64,000 bases of DNA, taken from positions 1,455,501-1,519,500 of the forward strand of contig JAFEUB010000968.1 of NCBI GenBank assembly GCA_024529925.1. Reading direction: 5' to 3'. The stretch is from Ophthalmolycus amberensis (Eukaryota; Chordata; Actinopteri; Perciformes; Zoarcidae). The translations under genes were made by a program, and so were the position numbers. The first letter of the stretch is position 1. The number at the start of each line of letters is the position of its first letter. The notes under the pieces are model-generated. The model ran no database searches. It had not been told where the DNA came from and saw only the letters and a program-made list of their open reading frames with translations. This document shows, piece after piece, positions 10,841 through 21,534 of this stretch.

Positions 10841-11607
10841 CTTTCTTAGGTTGGATTTTTTATTTTTTTTTTTACTGCCAAGTCATTCATTTAGCACATG
10901 GGTGAGTTCAAGGTAACAGAAATAAAAGACTTTTATTCTGCAAAAAGCAATTATTATCTGCTATATTTGAAATTCAAAGTTTGTTTTTGTTGTTATTGTA
11001 TTAGCTTTAACTCACAGACGCACGAGTCCCGGTGTAAAAGCGTAATATATATACAGGTGCATATGCTTTATATTCCTCTGTTTCATATTCAGATGCATGC
11101 TGGACCTTGCACCAAATAATCGCTGCCTCCTGTGAATTTGCAGAGGACAGTGTTATAAAGGTTCAATGGTGACGTGGGCAGCAAAAACAAATATGAATAT
11201 ATCAAAACTTCAGTTTAGTTGATTTGTTGACTTGTTGATTTTCTTTGATGATTGTATTGGCTCACAGTATGACTTGTAGCCTGGACTTTTCATTCATTCA
11301 TTCATTCATATCCAACACAAAGTTTGACAAATACAACTCTTTTCGGTGCAGTTCAAATGTGCGTGTTGGCATGCACATGCATCTGAGGCTAAGTGTTGAG
11401 GGCCTTGAAGATTCCTGCACCTGGGTCTGTCTAAACCAGCAGCTGTCACTGCGTGTGTGTACACGTATTGAAAGTCAAATGTGTGTGTGTGTGTGAGAGT
11501 GAGTGAGTGTGTCGCATGAGTGCGAGTGGGGCTAGCCGACACCATAATGATGCCATATGGGAGCCATAACTCTATTAGCACCTAAACAGTCTGCTAGGCT
11601 TAGCCAG

Positions 11608-11638
<31 letters not shown>

Positions 11639-12352
11639 TAACTGCAAGGGCACTATCAAACTGGTAGCCCATTAAAACAATGGCAGGTACAGATTGAGTT
11701 TAGGTGAAGGGTGTCATCCGCGATCCAATTAGTGAAACACTTTCAAAAGTATCAGTCCAGATGTTATTATAGTAAGACACAATAAAGAGTCACTCAAATA
11801 ACTTAATGACCTATTTTCCCCCGATGATTGGTATCTAATCATGAAGAGGTTTTGAAATATCAATCCGTCAATGGTTACGAGATGTCATTGTATCGTCCAA
11901 AGGCGGACGTGGCTTTGGGAATACAGCTTGGACACGTTTACGTAAAACACCCCAACTTCAAAGTTAGTCATCCAAAATATCTTTTTCTGTTTTGAAGGCA
12001 AAATGACTTACCTGGAAGATGCAGTTGGGCACATATGTGTCAAAAAGAAGGAACAATTTAGAGTGATTTAAACATAAAAATACATAAAATAATGTACACA
12101 CATTTAGCACATAGCGAGTGATACATTAATAATCAAAACAGGGGCAACTTTTCTTTCATTTCACTGTGTCTAAGTTCTAAAAAATGACTAACAGAAGGTG
12201 TTAACCTCAACCAAAACTGTCGTCAGTTACATGCATGCTGCGTTTCAGTTTCATAAGCCACACGACGGAATGATCTCTGTCAAGTTGGTCACCATCTGTG
12301 AACGTGTCCAAACCCATGGGCCTACAGCCTCTCTCTGTGTCTCTCTCTCGCA

Positions 12353-12355
<3 letters not shown>
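10841..12355. other. Unique noncoding DNA with microsatellites
   Basis: Single-copy DNA with (TTCA)n at 11290-11309, (GT)7-8 at 11481-11495 and (CA)13 at 11608-11634. The interval 11640-12190 is AT-rich with no feature I can name. Frames seen here are short and partly made of CA/TG translations. Confidence 0.55.
11608..11634 (+). repeat. (CA)13 microsatellite
   Basis: CA dinucleotide tract with no interruption, 110 bases downstream of a short GT tract (11481-11495). Confidence 0.95.

Positions 12356-12410
<55 letters not shown>
12356..12410 (+). repeat. (CA)27 microsatellite
   Basis: The longest dinucleotide tract in the window, about 55 bases, pure CA after a short CT-rich lead. The threonine/histidine and valine/cysteine runs of frames at 12198-12510 come from it. 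Confidence 0.97.
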
Positions 12411-12414
<4 letters not shown>

Positions 12415-12567
12415 TTCAGCTGCATGTTAATGTCTCATCGCCACTTTGCCTCAATGACAGTCATCTCATCATGTGACACCCCTGCTTGTGTTCACGTGCT
12501 GTATGTGTGACACATCTCCCGTCAGGAATCGACAACTCGTTTCGATGTGACAACACTGGCCCTTGAA

Positions 12568-12599
12568 GTGTGTGTCTGTGTGTGTGTGTGTGTGTGTGT
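12568..12599 (+). repeat. (TG)16 microsatellite, one interruption
   Basis: TG tract with a single C interruption near 12576. It faces the (CA)27 tract 157 bases to its left, so the two are complementary on one strand. Confidence 0.95.
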
Positions 12600-12879
12600 C
12601 GGGTGTCGACACTCATGACACCCACGCAGACGGAAAGTGACACACGAGAGCAATTTCAACGGCGTGTCACACGGAACTTGACTTTTCGGTGTCATATGAC
12701 ATGCGCTGACCGGAGCTGTTTGTCGAGCCGGATGGCAAACAAAGCTTGTGTGTGTTTCATCGCCACTCATGTTGCTCAGCGAGAGCGAAACAAGAGGGCA
12801 GACATTGAGTGTGTGTGTCTCTCTGTATTAGCTCGCTGTATTTGCCGATACATGATAGCACTGCATCATCGCTAAATGC
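12600..12879. other. Unique noncoding DNA
   Basis: Single-copy, moderately GC-rich sequence. The words GTGTCACA, GTGACACAC and GACATGCGCTGAC recur but form no ordered repeat. No gene is recognised. Confidence 0.5.
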
Positions 12880-12919
12880 ACGCTTGTCTGAGGAATTAAG
12901 CTTGCCTGAACACCGGAGA

Positions 12920-13020
12920 GCAGGCCAATTACATCGCCCGGATTAAACGGCAAATCCCCGCTAATAATGACAACCAATCACAATGGCCGCGGGGTATCCT
13001 AGCAACCGGCATTGGCTCGG
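12920..13020. promoter_or_regulatory. CCAAT / X-box promoter-like cluster
   Basis: Within 95 bases there are CCAAT boxes at 12925-12929 and 12974-12978 (ACCAATCA), an inverted box ATTGG at 13011-13015, a YY1-like CAATGGCCGC (12981-12990) and an X-box-like GTATCCTAGCAAC (12994-13006), the last matching the RFX pattern of two half-sites. NF-Y and RFX sites at close spacing are known from MHC class II and ciliary gene promoters. The GC content rises here. No first exon can be recognised on either side, so a promoter, an alternative promoter or a distal element are all possible. Confidence 0.4.
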
Positions 13021-13472
13021 GATGGTTGTTCGGGGCGTAGTACAGAATATTGTTGTTGTTCTTGTTGTGATGGGAGCACAGATGGGGGGGGGGAAAAATA
13101 CGTCGAGAAAAAAGCGGGAGAGTATAAATATGTGCTGGGAGACAAAGAGAAGCCCAGAGAGGGCGATGAATACAGAGAAGAAGAAAAAAAAAGAAGCATA
13201 GCGACACTGTGAAGTGGGAGAACTGACAGGCATGTGAACCGGGATAGAGAGGAGACATGAAGGAAAGATACACTGTGTGAGAAACAGAAAGACGGACGGA
13301 GGAAAGAGAGACAATGGAGAAAACATCGAGGGCTCTAGAAGGAATTAGACAGCTTAAGGGGCATTATGTCAGTGTACATAGGATTTAGAGTATAAATCTG
13401 GATTATGGCCTTTTGCTTTGATAGAAAATGCCACCTTATAGGCAACGGAGCTGTGTTTTGTTCTTCTTGCAG
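13021..13472. other. Purine-rich noncoding DNA
   Basis: A long purine-biased stretch runs from about 13085 to 13330 (GAGAAAGAG-type), with a G10 run near 13085. Overlapping frames on both strands are lysine/glutamate-rich on plus and serine/phenylalanine-rich on minus, as low-complexity sequence gives. Confidence 0.6.
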
Positions 13473-13519
13473 ATATCAAAGAGGGCGCCCTGCTGTTTTG
13501 CGGAATGCACGGTCAGAAG
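13473..13519 (+). other. Possible 47-base exon, unproven
   Basis: A good acceptor (TTTTGTTCTTCTTGCAG) precedes 47 bases and a moderate donor (AAG/GTGGGC). The frame open through it reads IKEGALLFCGMHGQK after a split codon. The same frame stays open from 13442 to 13621, which is not unusual by chance. I do not recognise the peptide in any protein family. It is listed as a weak candidate only. Confidence 0.12.
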
Positions 13520-16033
13520 GTGGGCACTAAATCCTTCTCACTGAGGAATTCAGACGGGATTTGTAAAGCCGACCTCTCCGTTTCTTACTGTTTCAGGGCC
13601 AAATGGACCACGGTGCAACAATGACAGACGAAACCAAAAGGAGAAGGGCATTGCAATACAGGCATTGCAGACAAATAAATGGACACACACACACACCCAC
13701 ACACACACAAGGCGAGGTATAGCTTGCTTTGCCATGCATTGAATTGTTCTGTTTCATTTCATTTCATTTTAGATTACTGTGCCAAATTCGTGGTGTAACG
13801 GGAACGCGCAGATAAGAAACAACAATTATGAAGTCGAGATCAGGTTTGAATTCCAATTTTCCCCGTGTCGCATTTTGCATTTTACTCAAGGTGTGCGTTT
13901 GTAGGTGAGCATGTTCTGCACACACGCATGAATACACACGTGCACATACATCCTCACACACTGGGTGAGCTTTCCCTGTCATCCATGCATACCTACACGC
14001 GCACGCACGGCCTGGAATTGCCACTATCAGCCGCGCGTTTATTGTCAGCCGCATGAAGGATACCGTGCAACTGGCCTCTGGAATCCTCCACAGTTCTCCT
14101 ACACAGTGATGTGCTGCTTTGCAGCTCTCTTTCAGGTGCCTCAGTAAATAGGGCCATTGTGTGGAGTGCATTACCCAAAGGTTTTACTCCCATCTCTCCC
14201 TAGTGGTTTTGTGGCTAGTATCATATTGGCCTCACTTTCCACTGTTGCAGTCAAAGGCATTATGGGGCGAGGGCTGGGAGAAGGCTGTATTATGTTGAAA
14301 GCGGATGTTTCAGAACACTGTGGGAGAAGAGTTCTGTTTTAATGTCAAATGAATCATCGGTTTCTTGCTAAATTATTAATAAAATAAATTACGTGGCAAA
14401 AAAACTGATTAAAGGACCATACTGAAGCTTTTCCATATCTTTGCCAATTAAAGACTTATCATGCATGTTGCGTTTTTGCCGAAAGAAATGTCTTTTTGAC
14501 CGATTTCTTACCCACCAGACAGCTATTGGTTTCCATTTATTTCAGTAGAGTGTGACAATCGCCTTGCAGATATTGTCTTAGTAAGGTAGCAGTCATGTTC
14601 TCCTACGATTATATATGATGATTTGTAAGCAGTGACCAACTTCTCTTGGTGGTGCATTCAAACAAATAGAGGGAAATGAAGAGTCTGTTTATTTGTTTCT
14701 TGTAATAAAACAATCACTTTATACGGAGCAATGTTTTTTGTGAAAGGAACCCTGATTTGTGGCAGCAGAATACACTTTCCTGCTGCCAGTTTCTGGCTAT
14801 TTTATCCAATCAACAGTTGGTGTGAGTAATGCGGCAAAGAAGCATATCAGTGCGCCAATAAAAGACAGGAAAGGAGAATACTGACAGCAAATGGGGAACT
14901 TCAGCTTTTCAAAAACAAACGCTGACATATACACACTTTAATAAATGTATACTGTGAAGCAAATGGTTCACCATTCCAAAAGATAACGGATCAAGATCAG
15001 CATTCATTTGGAGCAATACTAGTAGTATTGTGATCCAGATGAAAATATTGATTATGCGGCTTTAAATGTTTGATTTAGTTTAGCAAAAACTCAAAAATGT
15101 CCAAGGTGAAAAATGCTTTTGTATAAAACCAACGCTCCGAAACCAAAATATTGTTATTTTAAATGATTTATTACTTATTCAAATAGATATATTATTTCAG
15201 CCTTTGCTGATTACATTACATAACATTTTTGCAATGCACTTACAGTGTACTGCACTGTACATTGTTGTCCCGTATCTCAGTTCTATCACATCATTTTGCA
15301 AGGCACACAGCTTTATGGTCAGACATATGGTCGCCTTGTTCCCCTTTAATATCTAATCTCAGTTTGCCACTTTTGTATTTCTATCTTTTGCCACTCAGAA
15401 AAGAGCAGGAGCAAGGAAGCTCTGATGTCTCCCTCTCTGTGTGTTTCTGTCTCTGCCTCACTCTGTCTTTCTCAGCACTGCAACTAGATGTCAAATAGAG
15501 TCAGTGCCCACACCACAGGCCTGAGGGAACGGGGAGACAAGTCTGCCTTTCTGCAGTCTCTTCTCTTTATCTTTCCCCTTGACTTTCCCCCGCACACACA
15601 CTGTTCTCGAATACAATAACATAGAAGTCCACATTTTGAATAGTTATTTAAAAAAAAAAATGTAATTCCTTCCCTGCCACGAGAGACCTGCAAAAAAAAA
15701 GGGAATGTATTGATCAAAAGGAATCTAGAGAGATGATAAAAATCATTTTCCTCCCATCATTGGCATTTGCAGAAAATGTTTTTTCCCGCTGTCAATTTTT
15801 GACAAAACGTCCGACAACACGGTCCACATCCCGCGTCGTTAGCGCTTGTTTGTTTGATTATTACCGCGGCCTATCACTGTGTATAAAATGTGCATTTCAG
15901 TCAACGTTGGCAGCACTATATTTGGACGAGATGAACAGAGATTGTTTAATCAATATGAATGGTTTTCACCAGCTGTCCTTGGCTTTTTTTTTTTTCGAGC
16001 AATCCGACAATGAAAGAGAGCACATCGAAGGGA

Positions 16034-16035
<2 letters not shown>
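13520..16035. other. Unique noncoding DNA
   Basis: Single-copy DNA. It contains an interrupted CA tract (13683-13709), an A11 run (15650-15660) and a T12 run (15984-15995). From about 14340 to 15230 the sequence is AT-rich with no open frame above 60 codons. The minus-strand frame of 135 codons at 13764-14171 has no domain and crosses TG-rich sequence. Confidence 0.55.
13683..13709 (+). repeat. (CA)n microsatellite, interrupted
   Basis: CA tract with one CCC interruption near 13696-13698. Confidence 0.9.

Positions 16036-16073
<38 letters not shown>
16036..16073 (+). repeat. (TG)19 microsatellite
   Basis: Pure TG tract of about 38 bases, followed by purine-rich sequence to about 16220. Confidence 0.96.
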
Positions 16074-16074
<1 letters not shown>

Positions 16075-17417
16075 AGGGATTTGCTAAGAGACAATAAAGA
16101 ATGGGAGTGGGAGGAAAAGGAGGAAAAAATAGACGAGGGGACAATTAGGAACAGCAAGTGTTAGAAGCAGTCAAGACACAGATTGAGAGAAGCGAAGGAG
16201 CGAGGAAGAAGAGTCTCTTGTGATTTATACGGTTATTATCTCTTTGCACTTGTGGGTGTGAATGGAAGCTGTCATGCATGCACCCTGGCAGGCCTCCTCT
16301 CCGCGTGTTTGAGGAGCCGGGCCAGTCCCCGGGGCCCAAAGTTTGGCATTAGCATTCTGTGTAGTAATGGGCCCCCATTTGCCGCTTGTCACCATAAGAT
16401 AGGTGACTTCGTCCTCGCCAGAGTCCCTCCAGCTGAGCGGGCCCCCCGTGTCCCTGTTGTGCTCAATGACCCCTCTCATTCTGACTGTCGACTTTCCTTT
16501 CCCTCTTTCTCGGCCGCTTCGCCTCCCTCTCACTTCAGCTCTTCTCTTCAAGCAGAAAAGCACAAGAAAAACTACAACCCCGTCCCCTGTGAAAGTGCTC
16601 ATTTGCTTCTTCTTTTCCAAATGAATGAAAGCTGAATGGTGCCATGCGAGTCGGTGAACTCCGGTCATCGCCGGTCTAATCCCACACGGCCCAAATGAGA
16701 GCAGTTCTTTTCTGGATTCATGCGGTCATATTAAGGTTCAAGATAGAACAGATGCCCGGTGTGTGTGCAGGCTAATGAGGTAGCGGAGTAAGGTTCAGAG
16801 TTCACCCGTACTCTCCACCGTGGAGACCTGAGTTTCTTTGGAGTCGTGCCCTCAGCTTCGTATCGCCCTGAGCAGAGGAGACAGAGGATCACGAAGGTCT
16901 TGACCGCTCTACAGCAGAGAATATTTATTGGAAATTGGTGAGGAAAAACTTTTTCCCGGGAGCAGTGAGAGATTGAGAGGTAAGATGGGGTATGCATGAG
17001 GAAGAAAATGCTCAGATATCACAGGCAAACACACAGTAAACCTACATATTGTCACTTCTCTTGCCTTGTCTCCAACTAAAGAGGGAAATTATATTCTCCT
17101 CCCTCAAAACATATTAAGAACACATTTAATATCCCAAAAAAAAAAAAATCCAAGAACTGTTGAAGATCAATGACTCATTCATTTTGCATGGCTGATCATT
17201 AGTGTAATGGCCCACCGGCTGTTCTGTGGAAGCCAGATCGCTCACAGACAGAATCAGAGTATTCCCTGACACGTCGCCCTCATTTTGTTCAAATTACAGC
17301 CTCCCTGTTCAAATATGTACAATGATGACATGCACCATATGCCTCAAACATGTTTTCTGTAATCTGTTTTGCTTATGCACACGTCCTCACTCGCGCCTAA
17401 CATGCGACCGCAACGCC
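16074..17417. other. Unique noncoding DNA
   Basis: Purine-rich at 16074-16210, then mixed. Overlapping frames of about 150 codons on opposite strands at 16183-16668 lack any domain; their mutual overlap and absence of splice or start context argue against coding. An A13 run lies at 17136-17148. Confidence 0.5.
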
Positions 17418-17435
17418 GGGGGGGGGGGGGGGGGG
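17418..17435 (+). repeat. G18 homopolymer
   Basis: Eighteen G in a row after CAACGCC. Long enough to form intermolecular or slipped G-quadruplexes. Confidence 0.92.
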
Positions 17436-17439
17436 AAAG

Positions 17440-17720
17440 GGACGGACGGCTAGAATCAAAGTTAGCCCGCGAGTTTAAAGATCAGCTGCTGATTGATGCA
17501 CTGGCTGCTCTGTGAGGGTGAGGCCAAGCTACTTGTTGCCCCGCTTTGCCTGGGATCCGTCGGAGCATAATACCAGGCGACAGCCAGCCTGGTGTTTGTA
17601 GCGCGAGCCAAGAGGGATTATGGGTAGTGGGCTTTAATATCTGATTTTAATTAGCAGTTTAACACAGTGATCACGCCTCATTAGGGAACTGGGGAGGCTG
17701 AGAACATGCGTGAGTATGCT
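17440..17720. promoter_or_regulatory. Candidate conserved noncoding element
   Basis: Unique block with TTTTAATTAG (17645-17654), ATTATGGGTAG (17617-17627) and a small inverted repeat ACCAGGC/GCCTGGT (17572-17578 and 17587-17593). No coding frame is open across it. Regulatory role is inferred only from composition. Confidence 0.27.
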
Positions 17721-18265
17721 AGAGAGCACCGAGGAAGTGCGGAGTCGAGAATATAGACGCTTGCATGGGGGAGAAGACTCGCCATACCTAAAAACTGTCA
17801 ACGTGATGTTTTCCGGGGTGATTGCAGCAGATGCATCCGCTTGGCTGACAGCAGTTGCATCACCAGCTAATCCCAGAACATAGAGACTTCATGGTAAAAT
17901 AAAAAAAAATGTCACGATGCACACTGTAAACTCAAAGCCGTGTATGTGATGTTTCATTGCTCCAGCATCCTCGGCTGGCTGCCAGCATTCATCTGTTTGT
18001 GTGGAATTCCCCTCAGCCTTGCCCCCGCATGCCACTTAGGGATTTAGAGTAAGTGTATCAAATCTGTGAATAGTCCTCTCTAGCACAGGATAAAAAAGAT
18101 GAAGGCACTTTTAACCCCTAGGAGCCCAGTACCCTCTCGCTCTTGTCATCCAGGAATTAGTCTGGCTCTTCCAATCGTGTCCATTCCCCGGTGTTGATGG
18201 CGCCGCGGGGCCGCGGGGCAGCCAGCAGGCCTGGCGCTGCACCAGAATGCTGCATGGCTCAGCCA
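17721..18265. other. Unique noncoding DNA
   Basis: Single-copy sequence. CGCCGCGGGGCCGCGGGGCA near 18202-18221 is a short GC-rich patch with two SacII-type CCGCGG words. No feature is named. Confidence 0.5.
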
Positions 18266-18296
18266 TGTTCTCACCCAGCCAGGCTGGGTGAGAACA
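18266..18296. repeat. 31-bp near-perfect palindrome
   Basis: TGTTCTCACCCAGCC (18266-18280), one central A, then GGCTGGGTGAGAACA (18282-18296). All 15 base pairs of the arms match. There are no flanking repeats that mark it as part of a known element. Such a palindrome can extrude as a cruciform or fold into a hairpin in RNA, though a one-base loop would force a few central pairs open. Confidence 0.95.
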
Positions 18297-18689
18297 GGAC
18301 CCTCAGTCTCAGTAATGGTATAATGGGAGAGGAGGGGGGAGTTTGTAAAGCTCCAGTGGTCAGCTGGTAACACACCATTGCTTTTTTTTTTTCCCGCTCT
18401 CCCCGCTACTCCCTTTCTTCACCCTCGTCGACTCACTCCAAGTCCCCTCTCTCCTCCTCCTCCTCCCGTATCGCTGTCCCCGCTGTGCCAGCGGCTGTCT
18501 ATATATGGTGAGATGCATTCAATCCACTTTCAATCCCCTGGGTTTAGTTCAGGGGCCATGCTCATTTTGTCGGAGGCAGTTTCAACCACCTCCCTAACCC
18601 CTTGTACTGCTCTCTGCCTTTCTTCCTCACATTCCAGCAGTTTTGAAAAGGGGGGAGCCAAATGCACTTTATAAATCCCTGGAGATACC
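18297..18689. other. Unique noncoding DNA, pyrimidine-rich part
   Basis: A T/C-rich stretch at about 18378-18495 (CTCCTCCTCCTCC-type) yields a proline/serine-rich frame of 98 codons at 18378-18674 that I do not accept as a gene. TATATATGG at 18500-18508 is TATA-like, with no supporting context. Confidence 0.5.
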
Positions 18690-19060
18690 CGGCAGAATGA
18701 CAAGCGGTCCTCAGCAGCGAGAGAGTTATCATTTACATGGAAGTAACACTGTTAAAGTGCAGCAATGCTTTTTCTCGATTTGATCATTTAGAATTAATAC
18801 CTCGATTCAAACAAGACGGTCCTGAAAATCCCTTGTAATGCTACTTAAACAATGCAAACAAATTGGAAAGCTCTTGCTCGGCCCCCCGACATTAAAGTGT
18901 ACTAGAAACAAGTAGGGAAAGTAAAAATGTTAATACTCTAAAGAGCCCATTAAGCCAGAGGATACATGGGAATTAGGGCCGAGATTAGTACGGCAAGTAC
19001 AGCAAATAGTGCGGCTGCGTCGGAACTCGAGGTAATGACTGGCGACCAGAGGATAAGATC
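18690..19060. promoter_or_regulatory. Candidate conserved noncoding element
   Basis: Repeat-free AT-rich block with GATCATTTAGAATTAATAC (18782-18800) and AACAATGCAAACAAATTGG (18848-18866), which hold homeodomain, POU and SOX-type words. No open frame and no simple repeat. Conservation is untested. Confidence 0.3.
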
Positions 19061-19854
19061 CATCGCACCAGATATTGCTCATCCTTCATAACATGTTTGT
19101 GTCACTCAGACTCTCGAATGCCTTCATCTGATACCCACATATCCGTTATTCTCCCTTTTTAAAGGCCCCTCCGGTGTCTTCCCGATATAGACCAGCTCTA
19201 TCACAGTGATGATCCGGACGGCGTGATGGATATCTGTCTACTTCGGTCTCACACAGACATTTGAGAGTCTGAAATGAAGAGAGCCGTGTTTGTGCTGTCA
19301 TTCCTCTTTTCTTTGTGAGTGAAAATCAATTGAAATGTATTTAGACAACACATGTATCGGCATTTCCCCACTATTGCTATATTTTAGAGCATTATAAATA
19401 AGAACAACAATCATTCCAGAGTCCCATGTCACTTGTTTGGTAACAAATACGAGACTCTGTCCTCAAAGACAGGAGCTCACATAGTTCATTTGGCAGTAAG
19501 GTTCCTGAAAACGAAGTATAAACAGCATTGTTTAGTCCCACCGACTCCCGCCGCTGTCCTGCAGAGCTTAAGTCAAGAGGTGCTGAGCATCTGGCTGTCT
19601 CTTCTCTGCCTCATTGAGCTTGCCTTTTAACACCACCATAATTAGTTTTTACCCAGCCTCCAGCCCTGCGTGTCTGGTTTTGTCGGCCGTGTCTCTCAAA
19701 GAATCGAACCTGTCTGGCAAACAGAAACAAACTGCCCCGCACGACTCCCCTGGTTACACCTCGCGATCCCAGATTGCTTATTGAACAGCGGGAGTGACAG
19801 CTTAAGGGCCCGGAGGGGGGCAGGGAGGCAGATTCACACCAAACACAATGTTTC
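19061..19854. other. Unique noncoding DNA
   Basis: Single-copy sequence with two 65-codon frames (19433-19630 and 19670-19867) that show no domain. No repeats are recognised. Confidence 0.5.
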
Positions 19855-20060
19855 AGGACACCTCTAATGTTTTCATCATTTACGTTGTCCTGTAATTAAT
19901 CTGCCGGGTACGTTTAATTAAAGAGAAACGTTGAGGGTGTAATGGAAAGCAATGCCAGCCGTGTGAGCAGACCCGGAGAACAATGCGAGCGGTAATGCAT
20001 CGTGGCAGCGGGGATAGATCACGTTAGTTAATCTGAAGTTGACCTCAGAGCAACTTGGGG
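19855..20060. promoter_or_regulatory. Candidate conserved noncoding element
   Basis: GTAATTAATC (19892-19901) and TTTAATTAAAG (19913-19923) lie 20 bases apart in unique sequence and fit paired homeodomain sites. The adjacent stretch to 20040 has balanced composition and no repeats. Function is inferred. Confidence 0.28.
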
Positions 20061-21512
20061 GGGATGAGAGACAACGGACTGCGCCAAAGCTCCTCCGAAC
20101 TACACAGACAGACCCTGAAAATGAATCTGTCACCAAAAATCTGAATGAATGTGACAGTTTAGATTGGTTATGGTAATTAGACTACTAATGATCACCTATA
20201 TATTCCTTTAAGCAATCACACAAAACACCAAAAGATACACCATTATAGGCCTAAAAGCTATTTTTGCTTGCATCCACCAACACAGGCTAAAGATGACTCA
20301 TCTCATGCTCTGTCCAGGTTCATAACAGGGCAAATGCATCCTGCTTCCAACGAAACACTCACTACTGCGTCTGCGTTGCTCTCCGTCCTCAGACCAAAAA
20401 AAAATGAATAATGGAAGAAGGACTAAACCGCGCGCAGTCAGCTCAATTGCTAATGGCATGTCACGCTTGATTTTTGGCGTGCGGCCACACTCAGCCAAAC
20501 AACATCTGTGACATGCGCGTGTGCAGGGAAGGGGAAACAAAGCAATTTCAGACGTCGTTTGAGCCGAGTCAGTGATGGTCCAGTGACAATGTTTTGCGCT
20601 TGTTGTTCGGAAAGACAAAAAAACATAAAACACAGCGAGGCCAGTAAATGAGAGCGAAAGAACGACAAGTGGCAGGCAACACAAACGACACTGAGTTGAT
20701 TTTACTGCGTTGGTGAGCCGAGACTTAGAAGGTTGTTATGTCACGCGGCATGGCGTGTACTGTGTGCCCGTCATGGTAGAGATTTCACTACCTGTTCTAC
20801 TTTTGCAGGTCACTGTGGTAATTCATACAAGACGGTTACTGCTCTCATATTTCTTTAAAACTCCATAAATGAAGGCGCTCTCTGTATACATTCATACAGA
20901 TATTATATTTAAATATGTTCATGTGCTATAGCCACTACTACTACAGTATATTGTTTCATTTCTCGATTTTTCATCTGTTAGCAATTGTAGCTAACCTGGT
21001 TCCTGACCTATGACTCACCAGTCAGTGATTCATATAGATGTGATTCATGGCTCTTTCCACCAGTGGAAGAGACAATGAAAGCTCTGTAGGAGTCAGAGCT
21101 TTGCTCCATGGCCTGCTAGCTCCTTAGCTACATCCATGAAAATTAGCAACAGAAAAATGGCCCAAAAAACCCCCCTGTAATGGACGGTCTTTAATTAGCA
21201 TATTTCCACAAAGCCACCAAAACATGTGAATTTCTTCTGCTCCCGTATTGTTGTTTTTGCGTCGATTTGCCCCGCAGGTGGGCAAAAACAACTTCAAATG
21301 CGTGTTCGAGGAATCACAGCAACAGGCGAGTATTGTGACAACTCTATGAATTAGCACACGGAACAATCAAACAAAAACAATCCTGAACACGCTAATGGGC
21401 CGGCAATTACGGCAACTCCCACATTCACACGAAACAGTCCCAGCGCAAGCCACGAGTCATTAGGATCAATTTTAAAGGCCGAGCGCTTGCACAGAGGTAT
21501 GGTGAGGAGTGA
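20061..21512. other. Unique noncoding DNA
   Basis: Single-copy sequence. A minus-strand frame of 128 codons (20298-20684) has hydrophobic stretches but no recognised family. Two small hairpins lie close together: TTCCAC/GTGGAA around 21056-21069 and AAAGCTCTG/CAGAGCTTT at 21078-21102. Confidence 0.5.
21078..21102. repeat. 9-bp inverted repeat, 7-base loop
   Basis: AAAGCTCTG (21078-21086) and CAGAGCTTT (21094-21102) pair perfectly around TAGGAGT. Confidence 0.8.
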
Positions 21513-21534
21513 GGGGGGAGGGGGAGGGGGAGGG
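21513..21534 (+). other. G-quadruplex motif
   Basis: G6-A-G5-A-G5-A-G3: four G-runs separated by single A loops, among the most stable intramolecular G-quadruplex patterns. It lies in a G/A-rich stretch (21501-21534) upstream of ordinary unique sequence. Confidence 0.75.

Noticed and set aside
16183..16668. Overlapping frames of about 150 codons on both strands
   Set aside because: Mutually exclusive, purine/pyrimidine-biased, and without domains.
18032..18062. Short segment between CCCCTCAG and GTAAGTG resembling a micro-exon
   Set aside because: About 32 bases with a stop in the likeliest frame and no partner exon.
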